Positions 55,558 to 64,000 of a stretch of DNA of 64,000 bases are shown here, one piece after another. The notes under the pieces were generated by a model. The model was not told where the DNA came from and ran no database searches. It saw only the letters and a program-made list of their open reading frames with translations. Origin of the DNA: Mucor racemosus (lineage: Eukaryota; Mucoromycota; Mucoromycetes; Mucorales; Mucoraceae); assembly GCA_027405735.1 (NCBI GenBank), contig JAPEHQ010000003.1, positions 682,001 to 746,000 on the forward strand, read 5' to 3'. Both the position numbers and the translations under genes were made by a program. Numbering within the stretch: position 1 is the first letter of the stretch; each line of letters begins with the position of its first letter.

Positions 55558-56265
55558 ATTATTAAGAAAATATCAATATATCTTAACTTTTTACAGAGAT
55601 ATTACGGCTCAAATTTCTGAATTCTTAGTAGTGAAATGGTGGCGAAATCTGAAATATTGGCACAAAATCGGCTTACTTTATCTAGGAATGGGCTTCGATT
55701 CGAGTTTGAATCGAGTTTTAACGGAAACGGCCATTCGATTCGAGTTGGAAAACGGCCCGTTCTTTTGTAACCCAGATAAAAAACGGGGTGGGAGCAAGTA
55801 TTGGTTTGCCTTAAGGAGGCTGTTAATAGCAACATTGTCAAGTTAATATGGGATTATGAATTGATAATAGCATATTTGACAGTTTCACAACTTGAAGTAT
55901 TTTTTCAATCCTGTTTTCGAGCTTAGCTAACAAAAAAAGAAAAGAAGAAACTCGAATACCCTCATTCGAGTTTGCATAAAAAACGGCCCGTTAAAGCAGT
56001 CAAACTCGGTTAACCGTAATACGATGCGTTGTTTGTGAAATCCTAACTTTATCTGATAAAGAACGTTTGTTCTACATAGCGCAAATATGGATTAATCTTG
56101 AACATCTTTGATACATGTGCATGTACGTAAATTTTATTCTATTTGTTATTCAATGAAAAAAAGTTGAGCATGGATCAAAAGTCGAACCTATTTTCAATAT
56201 GAAAAGCAGTAAATTCCTCTATGAAATACAACTTATTTCAGAAACCAGCACATAGTGCATCACGT
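55558..56265 (+). repeat. Dispersed repeat R1, copy 5, right part
   Basis: Continues copy 5 after the chromovirus: 'cagagatattacggctcaaatttctga', then (after a local insertion) 'gaacatctttgatacatgtgcatgtacg', 'aaaagttgagcatggatcaaaagtcgaacc' and 'gcagtaaattcctctatgaaatac', in the order of copies 3 and 4. Confidence 0.7.
55684..56025. repeat. Insertion within R1 copy 5 with repeated TTCGAGT and ACGGCCCGTT modules
   Basis: The module CATTCGATTCGAGTT.. AACGGCCCGTT at 55731-55762 recurs at about 55961-55996 (CATTCGAGTTTGC.. AACGGCCCGTT), and a third partial copy is at 55692-55728. Absent from the other R1 copies. No clear target duplication. Confidence 0.5.
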
Positions 56266-56942
56266 CGAGCATTTTCCCAGGTAACCAGGAATCTGAGCTC
56301 AACTTGTTAATTGATATGTGAATATAACTAGCCTCATTAGATAGATTAACATCCCATATAGAGAATTTCAAGGCATTTAACTTGCTTCAAAAGTGGATTT
56401 GAAGTTCAATAATGAATCTCAAAGCATTTCATTTTACGAATATATAGGATATTTAAATTGACTGAAACCGCCCTCACTATGATAGGTGGGCCATTTATGT
56501 TGGCTACTTTATAGAACTCATTCTAGCTTTGGATTATAGGAAATCAATTAAATATCATCTAATAAAAGCAAAATAGGCCGAGGACCGCGCATTCAATTTA
56601 GCATAAAACGGCATGCGATTACTATTGCCACAAAAAATACACGCTATAAATGTAAGATACAACTAACTATCAATGCTATCGATCTCCTATTGAACGAATT
56701 GATAAATTACGGTGCATAAATTATTTATATCATACAATATGTATCATCAATTATATATAGATATGTTGAAATCACTAAATATCGTATTTTCGATAAATGT
56801 TTAGTGTCCATGTTACGCTAACCTAAAGCTCAAACAACATCGATTCTTTGATCACATAACTTATTGTATTTTTGGAATTATAAAACTATGTTTAATAAAA
56901 ATCCACTTCTTAATTCTCACATTTAGAAGATTTGGTTTATTA
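56266..56942. other. Gene-free stretch
   Basis: AT-rich, nothing recognised. Confidence 0.5.
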
Positions 56943-57239
56943 TGTTTAATTTATCGAAAGGTAAACCGAAATTATTCAAATGAAAAGGTACCGTTTTATT
57001 ATGAGCTTCTAGGGAGGGTTTATATACTAGTTGGATGAGTATATTAAATGTGAATGATAATATAATTAGAATGAACATATGGATATTATGTGGATATACT
57101 GGAATCATGCTTCTATGATCCAATAGTAGCACGATGATAGACGCACGGAATGCAGTATTGCGCGGTTTGTATGATAAACATCATGGTTTGACAGATGTTC
57201 TAAACGCGTAACTCGGTAATTCCTAATTCTGATAGATCA
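56943..57239 (+). mobile_element. Solo LTR, 297 bp, same family as 25525-25822
   Basis: TGTTTAATTTATCG..GATAGATCA, about 85% identical by eye to the copy at 25525 (shared: TTATCGAAAGGTAAA, TACCGTTTTATTATGAGCTT, GGAATCATGCTTCTATGAT). Flanking 5-mers no longer match, suggesting an older insertion. Confidence 0.78.
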
Positions 57240-57898
57240 CTAATAAACAAGCCTATCATATAAACTTGCGACTATGCAAACATACGAACCCATCCTTCCA
57301 ATTCTCTTAATTAAACAAAAACTTGGCAACACAATATTCCCTTGAAATGACCTCATTGTAGCAGAAACCGACGACTATTATTATTGGTACGGTCTCCGCA
57401 AAAATGTAATTGAGTAGCTGTTTCTTCTCATGCACTGCTTGGCTTCCATGAATTCATTTCTCTAAATACTGATTAAACAGCCGCGTAACTTATTTCATTT
57501 TGAACCAATGTCAAGTAAACTATAGATTCATTCTTTAAAACAAGCAGAAAAAGGAACAAAGGTTTCTTCTCTATCTAGTGTTTTACATGAGAATATCATT
57601 ACATATCTTCGGATTTGAATCCAGGTATATAGTATTTTTTTTTCATTTTAATGATCGTGGGAACGTCCGGAAGAAGGTATGGGGGAATATTGGTAAGAAA
57701 GTATTAAAAGTCTGTGATTCTTGTACAATGAGATAGTTGCAGAAATCTATGCGGGGGGGGGGAGTGTATGGACTAAGGGTATTTTCCCTTTCTTTTTATT
57801 TTTGCTTAATAAACCCTAATATATAAAGCCCTTTGGTCTATATCCCTTCTCTTTTTCTTCTCTCTCTCTCTTTGATATATACATTTTTTGAAAACACA
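57240..57898 (+). promoter_or_regulatory. F-box gene promoter: G10 tract and TATA box
   Basis: GCGGGGGGGGGG (G10 at 57753-57762) is 137 bp and TATAAAG (57822-57828) 71 bp before the ATG, followed by a CT-rich leader with (TC)n at 57859-57870. Nothing else recognised in this stretch. Confidence 0.6.
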
Positions 57899-58723
57899 AT
57901 GGATAGATTACCATTTGAAGTCCTATTGCAAATATTTGATTATATCCCTTTGGCATCATTCAAAACCCTGTATACTATATTTCCTCGGTTATTGTTAGAC
58001 GAAGCATTAATATACAAGCTTCGAAAAAGCAAGACAGACCCCATTATCAGTTTAATATCAACAAATCTCCATGAATTAGCTACTGCCGGTACAGTCAACA
58101 GACGAAATGAATCATCCTTATCTTTGTATTTCAACTCCTATGACCCCTCCCACAGATTTATTTGGACTTTGCCTGACTTTAGTTGCTCACAGCATTATTT
58201 TAAAGTTAAGGATGCCTATGTGTCCCATGGAAAACTTGTACTCAGAAGACCTCATGACAATACTCTTTCAAGTCAAAAACCCTTGGTTTCTTTATGGGAT
58301 ATAAGAAAAAGTTTTCCTCCTACTAGGGCGGGCTCCTTTTCTGGTGCAAGCGAATATTCAAGCATTAAATCTCAAGAATTGACTATTCATCAGCCAGGTT
58401 GTATACTGGATTCTTGTTTGATTCCATCAGGTAATGGTAGTAGTGTGAAAAAGGTTAGTTTGGTTGACAACATTGGAGAGGATAAGGTTATAGGAATGGG
58501 TAATGGGGAGGATAAAAAGCTGTTCAAGAGACCTACTTTACCTTCAACTTATATAAGGCAGGTTCCTGAAGTTGGAAAAAGTGATAAAAGTAGTACTGGC
58601 AACGGTGGTGTTCGTTCATCTTTATCTTTACTCGTACCCTCTTTTCCTGACCCTACATGCGGTTATGTCCTGGTAGAGAGACTAGCTATTGATATTCCAA
58701 CCTTTTTGAAGCTTTATTGTTAA
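57899..58723 (+). CDS. F-box protein of unknown target
   Basis: Single exon, 274 aa. N-terminal F-box: MDRLPFEVLLQIFDYIPLA then SFKTLYTIFPRL, with the LP.E.L..I..Y.P motif that binds Skp1 in SCF ubiquitin ligases. ATG 57899 was chosen because it places the F-box at the extreme N-terminus; the frame is open further upstream but has no ATG and runs into the leader and TATA region. The remainder has no LRR or WD40 repeats. It has a Trp/Tyr-rich part (FIWTLPDFSCSQHYFKVKDA), a Ser/Gly/Lys-rich low-complexity stretch and a hydrophobic end (GYVLVERLAIDIPTFLKLYC). Many fungal F-box proteins look like this; the substrate cannot be inferred. Confidence 0.85.
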   Translation: MDRLPFEVLLQIFDYIPLASFKTLYTIFPRLLLDEALIYKLRKSKTDPIISLISTNLHELATAGTVNRRNESSLSLYFNSYDPSHRFIWTLPDFSCSQHYFKVKDAYVSHGKLVLRRPHDNTLSSQKPLVSLWDIRKSFPPTRAGSFSGASEYSSIKSQELTIHQPGCILDSCLIPSGNGSSVKKVSLVDNIGEDKVIGMGNGEDKKLFKRPTLPSTYIRQVPEVGKSDKSSTGNGGVRSSLSLLVPSFPDPTCGYVLVERLAIDIPTFLKLYC

Positions 58724-61700
58724 ACATGTTTATACACTGTACCATTGTATATTTTTTCTCCATTTATATACTTTCTATGCGCAATCAAATATTTTGTACA
58801 CATATTTGCGCTTTTTGTTTTTACTTATTGAAAACACACATTCACTCCTACACACATGAATTCAGGCTTAGTTTTCAATACATTTCTTAATTTGGCACAT
58901 CTATGATTTATTGATGTGAATGCATTTGTGTGAGATATACCAAATTTGTAATTTTTGCTTATAAATAAAATATTATATAAATTTTTTACCCAATGACATC
59001 AAGTAATTTAAGTAACGTTGATTGTCTTATAAAGGTAAGTGATCAGTGGTTGTAAATACAATAAATGCTCTGTCTATTAATCCATGCATGCCTACGATTT
59101 ATCGTAAATACATTAATCATCTGATATTGAAATGTGCACTATTATCTGCTTTGTATTTAATTTAAATGTGTTTCAAATATATGAACCCTTACTTAGATAA
59201 AAAAATATTAATACTACTGATTCACGTTGTATCGAAATTGAAGTAATCCCTCAGATCACAGCAAATGGGCAGATGGATCCAGTAAACGCATCAATGCACA
59301 TAAAAAGTGGGAGCTCGTCTGAGTTTCAATACGCTAATTGTTGCAAGGTTTTATTTTTCAATCGATTCTGTTCATTTTGACAATTTCACACCTTTCTTCC
59401 GTCTACTCCTCTGGCGTGTGGTTCAGTAGGTGGAATTGTTCTTCAATACGATCTCGTCAACCGTAGAAGGGTCAACACCGTTCCTTGACCTTATGCCCCA
59501 AACTGACGCGTCCCCAATTTGCTGATCCTATGCCCTCCTTCCAACCACCTATGTGTTCCTTATGTTTGGCAATTGTTGTTCTGAAACTGTTTTTTTTTCT
59601 TATTTGGTGCCGTGTTGTAAATGGGCGTGAGTGACCCATAGGCCGCAGTGATATACTCCAGGAGTGGTGCCCTGGTAGCCCTGTTAGCTCGCTATTATAT
59701 CAATCAAATTTGCACTTAACAGTATTCTTTTTCACTTTTTCCATTCTCAAAGCCTTTTCATCTAGTTCTGCCACAACCCTTCCCCTGAAACCACATTTAG
59801 ATCTCTACTTTCTTCCCAGACTCTTAGTACTTACTTTTCCCTGCCCAAGAACCTACACACCAGTCCCATCAACAATGATCCCAGTTATAACTTTCTCACT
59901 TTTGAACCTTGCTACATACTATCCGTATCCCAATACACTTAGTCTCCTGAACTCTTACTTAAACTCCGAACCCGAACTCTTATATCCAGTCTTATCTCTC
60001 ACTTCGCCATGGCGTACAGTTATAGGACTTTAAATAATGAAATAAAGCTTTTATTTCCCTATAAAAAAATTTTTTTGACAATTTTTTATCTCTAAAGGAT
60101 TTTTTCTCCCAAAATTATATGATTATTACATGTATCAAATTAATCAACTATTATATTACTTTTAAAGAAAAACGAGATGCAATTTTTATTTTCTTTAGTT
60201 TTTTCATAAATTTTGGATTTATATACGATTTTACAAAAAGCAGTTTTTCGATAAAAAGTCCAAAAAACTGCCAATTAACATTGCCGCAGTTAATTTCAGA
60301 TAACAGCGAAAGCTTTTGCGATAATTTTTTTCCGATATATAATTTAGTAAAAAGTGTCATTTTTGAGCTTAAAAATCGAATTTTCTGAAAATTACGATTT
60401 TAGACGAGGTATACCTCATGGAAAACTCGAGTACAATTAAAATCTAGAAAAAAGCAAGTTAATGGATCAAAATACATCTATTGATTGAGGGAAATCGTTT
60501 GGTATACTTGCGAGCTTGAACTGCAACGGATAACTATAAAATTGCGCTCTTTCAAGAGCTGATTTATGCAATTTTGGTGCAACAATGATGAGAACTTACT
60601 GTAATACTCGAAAAATAAATAGAGTTTCACAAAAGAAAAAAGTATGCGTTGATTTTGACAAATTTTGAATACTATCTGTTTTAATTTAAATAGTATAAAA
60701 TGTTTCTGCATCTCTTGAAAATTGTTTAAAAAGTAAAATTTTGCTTTAAACGAAGTGCTGGATTTTGCTTAATTTTGAAAGTGCGTTATTACTGGAAAGT
60801 GTGTATGGTATTTGATCAGATAGAGGTACAGGCAATCGAATGCTGCAAAATGTTAGTCTTCGTCAAGATATAGATGAAATATTTAAAGACAAGTTTAATC
60901 AGCATGTAAGTACGCAATTTTGATTGCAAGTGACAAATTTGGAATGTTTAGAGTGAATATTCCGTATGAAAAAAGGGGAAACCGTATAATCTAATGTTTA
61001 TGAGCATCTGAAACTGTCAGTGTTATTATGATACACGTATCATGAGTGTATACAATATTACATTGCATAAGAGGCGGCTTTTTCAAAGCTATATGTCACT
61101 TTCTGTGGCGCAAAGAACGCGAGATGGCAGCATTTTTTCTATCATACAAGCGAAATTTTTTCATTCAACTTTCTTTTTTTTTCTCTTTAGCTTACGCTTT
61201 GGTTATTTCTGGTCAGATTCAGATAATTTATGAACGTTCAAATCTTGCAAGGTTCTTCTTGGTTTCCCTGCTAGTCTCTTGTTCATTCTGACTTAGGCTC
61301 GTAGCACTCTCAAGAGTAAAAAAAATAAAAAGGGTACAAGGGACCAGAGCCATGAGGTTTTCTCTGTCGCACCATTGAACTCCTCGAAAATTTTAGCTCA
61401 ATAGCTGGTTTTCCTTTATTCCCTAAAACTTGAGGAATAGAGCTAGAATGAGTAGCTTACTCCTGGACTGGTCCGTTTGTTCGTCTTGATTTGCTAGAAG
61501 GCGACGCCGACTATATAAAGGTCTCGTTAGACAGTTGGCACATTCCAATGTAGACATAACCTTGTCGCATAGCTTATTGCCAGTAATCTGGATTGCTCGC
61601 ATGCCAATCTGCCCTATAGCTCAGGTGCGGTTCCTTGCTTGACCACTGATTATCCCAATCAAATAAGGTATGGGGTGGTTGTGAGTTGCTTTGCCGTATG

Positions 61701-62978
61701 TTTTGGTTTAAAACGTCAGGTGTCGATGTTGGTAGCTCAGGAGTCTCTTTCACAGAAGCTTCTTTCGTATGTTTGGTTGAACTGAAGTAGAGTGTTGAGA
61801 CTGGACAGTCCAAATGTAATGTCTCAAATAAAAAAAGCGCAACCCGTTGTCTCTGTTATCCCCTCTTCATTGAGGTTTTTTTTTTTGGGATCAGATGTGC
61901 TTTCACCTTCCCGTGGTTGATCCTGTTAGTATCAAAGTATTTTTACTTTTGAGAACCAAGAAAAGAATTCTTTAGCGCTTTATGTCTTTATTCAATAAAA
62001 TCCTGCAATTCGTGTTGAATTCTTGCTTCTATGCTTTTATTAATTTTGTAATGATACTCTCAGCTATTTTTCACATTGTCAAGGCCAATTGACATAAGAA
62101 TAGTTTCAATTTGAGGCTAATATTATGTAATGATGTTTTATAGCATAAATAACCAAATATACAATATTAAATGGGTCTAGCATGAGCTTTATAATGATTA
62201 ACTTTGAGTTGATTAGCCTGAAAATTGTAATTTACATGACTATAAAGAAATATCTCGTCCTCTGTATCTATTAGTATGCTTATCCGAATTAGAACATATT
62301 TTTATATGGCTATTTGCAAATTATTCAAGTGAAACATTTATTTATAAAAGACACAATTTTTCTAAAAAGGCAGAAAATTACATGAGCAAGCACAATTTCC
62401 CAAAAACAAAAAACTAAATAATATTTTAGATATGCCATACAATGCATATTTATTTTTATAACGCATCTACGTCTCTTTATGGAGCCATGAAAATCCTTTA
62501 AAGAGAAATTTATTAAAAAGCTGACAAAACAGATTGAAATGTTACGTACTTTATTATATTCATGAGAGCTTCAATATTCATGTCTAGATAAGATTATTTG
62601 CATAACATCTTTTACAAATGGACCTTTCTTTGAAACGCTTGTGTTACTTTTAAGAAGCAAGCTCTTATTCGCTTCCAAGAGCATAAAATTTAAAAGTATT
62701 TAAGCTTCTATACATGACTTTTTACCCGTAAAACAAGAATTATTTTCTATGTCACATATAGTTTTATTGCATGAAATGTTCAATGATAAACTCAGGAGAA
62801 TCTTAACCTATCAGTCAGCGCCTAATTACTGAAAAGCACGCTCGATTTATACCAAGCATTGTTACAATTGCCCATTGATTTGAACAGCCGCGAGACAAAA
62901 TTTTGACAAAATCCAATCTCGAGAAAAAAAAACTTTCCTTATTACTTTCTTGCTATATTATTACATAAACAAAATACT
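58724..62978. other. 4.2-kb gene-free region
   Basis: 59400-60040 is less AT-rich, with a pyrimidine-rich 107-codon frame (59710-60033) of hydrophobic, low-complexity type and no family match, probably accidental. 61480-61830 is another GC-richer island with a 79-codon minus frame (61574-61813; Ser/Pro/Asn-rich, ends SNPDYWQ) that I do not recognise; it might be a relic exon. The rest is AT-rich. No tRNA or other RNA gene found. Confidence 0.5.
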
Positions 62979-64000
62979 ATGGGAAATATAATCAGTATTC
63001 CAAAACATCAACGTCTCAAAGCCACAAAACTCGAAGAAACAGGATTTGAGAGCTTTACAGAAGTGTCATCTAGTATTCGTGGTGGCTGTATTGAGGTCGT
63101 TACTGACGAATCTTGTGGAGAAGCATCGAATTTATTGAAACCCGCAAAAGCTATAAGATTATTAAATTTAAATGATTTGAGTGAGTGAATGAATTATATA
63201 CAAAACTATTATTGTTAATTTATACTTTTCAGGTGATTATACTGATGGTTGGCTCACCAAAAGACACGAATTAGTTGCAAGGTAATTTGCATGATATACC
63301 ACATTTTTTACGTTGTAGTGTCATTGACATCTATACAATTTTGACAGCGTGACCATTACTTTATGCAATGAGAGTAAGATCGCTGGATTTGACATTGATA
63401 CAACTGGATATACGGATAGTAGTCCATCTATAGCAAATGTTGAAGGATATCATTCTTCTAGTTTAACCGTAAGCTAATTTATCATATTGAAAAAAAAAAA
63501 AGACGTTGCTTGAGATTAATCAAGGCCTTAATATAGTGGCAAGTAATCTTACCTGAATCTAGAATCAATGCCGACAGCCATAACTTCTTTGAGATCAAGG
63601 ATTCTGATGTATACTCTAGTGTGAGATTAACTGTAGCCCCTGGTGGTGGTGTGGTAAGCATTTTGATTTCTTGATTTATGCATTACAATACTAAACTCCA
63701 ATTTATTTATTTTGACAGGCTCGTTTTCGAGTTTATGGCGAAATTTCTCCTGATTGGTCAAATAAGACAAAAGATTACAATTTGGCATCTGCCAACTTGG
63801 GAGCTCGTATTGTCCGTTGGACAGACCAACGTAATGCAAATAAACCCAATATATTATTAGATGATGGAACTAAAATGTAAGCTTTTCTTTTTAATATTTC
63901 ATAATTTCAACTAAACCAACAATTTCAAATAGGGCTGATGGCTGGTTGACTCCTCGTTCACGTCTTGAAAAGGAAAGAAACGATTTCGTTCTTATCCAAT
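62979..64000 (+). CDS. DAL2: Allantoicase (5' part; continues past window)
   Basis: Hydrolyses allantoate to ureidoglycolate and urea in purine catabolism. Exons: 62979-63180, 63233-63281, 63348-63468, 63537-63653, 63719-63876 and 63933 onward, all GT..AG and in frame. First jelly-roll domain: FESFTEVSSSIRGGCIEVVT (family: F.dL.s..lGg.v..aSDe), LLKP, DYTDGWLTKRHELVA (family DGWE.RR), SKIAGFDIDTTGYTD (family GfdiDTs.F.GN, here Gly-Tyr in place of His-Phe), then VARFRVYGEISPDW. The second domain begins with ASANLGARIVRWTD, NILLDDGTKMADGWLTPRS and DFVLIQ. The duplicated 'SxxxG...DGW.T+R' pattern is diagnostic. Substitutions such as DGWLT for DGWET in both repeats deserve note. The 3' half is not in the window. 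Confidence 0.9.

Noticed and set aside
59620..59700. Possible tRNA-like segment (GACCCATAGGCCGCAG)
   Set aside because: No acceptor stem or complete cloverleaf could be drawn; the T-arm consensus is absent.
61913..61931. GTGGTTGATCCTGTTAGTA resembles the 5' end of 18S rRNA
   Set aside because: Similarity stops after about 19 bases and the following sequence is unrelated; no rRNA gene.
1..64000. CRISPR arrays, bacterial-type operons, plasmid origins
   Set aside because: None seen; repeats present are tandem minisatellites, transposons and dispersed eukaryotic repeats.

Overview
The window is nuclear DNA from a filamentous fungus, most probably an early-diverging one of the Mucoromycota (Mucorales-like). 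The evidence is AT-rich sequence, genes with several short GT..AG introns (about 50-90 bp), TATA boxes about 75-80 bp upstream of start codons, Tonsoku-like and kaptin orthologues, a Ty3/gypsy chromovirus, and relics resembling Fanzor/TnpB and mucoralean 'YCRKS' proteins. This placement is inference; no rRNA or tRNA gene was found to fix it.

Layout. 1-5.7 kb: 3' part of a type II phosphatidylinositol 4-kinase, convergent with a kaptin gene (stop codons overlap), then MED10 and an orphan exon next to a truncated MITE. 5.7-12.5 kb: gene-poor, with a degenerate YCRKS-type gene, GCTTG-rich sequence, a 23-bp minisatellite and a complete 498-bp TA-flanked MITE. 12.5-18.5 kb: 2-Cys peroxiredoxin, Tonsoku-like repair protein (TONSL), and dynactin p24 (DCTN3) divergent from TONSL. 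18.5-29.2 kb: repeat desert built around a 4.6-kb CACTA-type element carrying four later insertions. 29.2-41.2 kb: gene-rich, with a GST, a secreted GH20 hexosaminidase, a DTW-domain protein, SDH4, a Fanzor-like relic, a TMEM14 protein, EMI1/DUF3128, SmD1 and a C2H2 zinc-finger protein. 41.2-57.9 kb: second desert, with a dispersed 1.2-kb repeat, a younger CACTA-type element (3,237 bp, CAT target duplication) in inverted orientation to the first, and a 6.5-kb chromovirus with 662-bp LTRs and an ATTAT target duplication, inserted into another copy of the dispersed repeat. 57.9-64 kb: an F-box protein, a 4.2-kb gene-free stretch and the 5' part of an allantoicase gene.

The host genes are mostly unrelated housekeeping functions (lipid kinase, Mediator, redox, replication-fork repair, dynein cofactor, chitin turnover, respiration, splicing, purine catabolism), so no operon-like system is present. 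The most unusual content is in the repeats: paired non-autonomous CACTA elements that both carry a fragment resembling the C-terminal WD40 region of dynein intermediate chain, a nested insertion history readable from target duplications, relics of possible RNA-guided-nuclease and recombinase-like genes, and a recurring G-tract in gene promoters.
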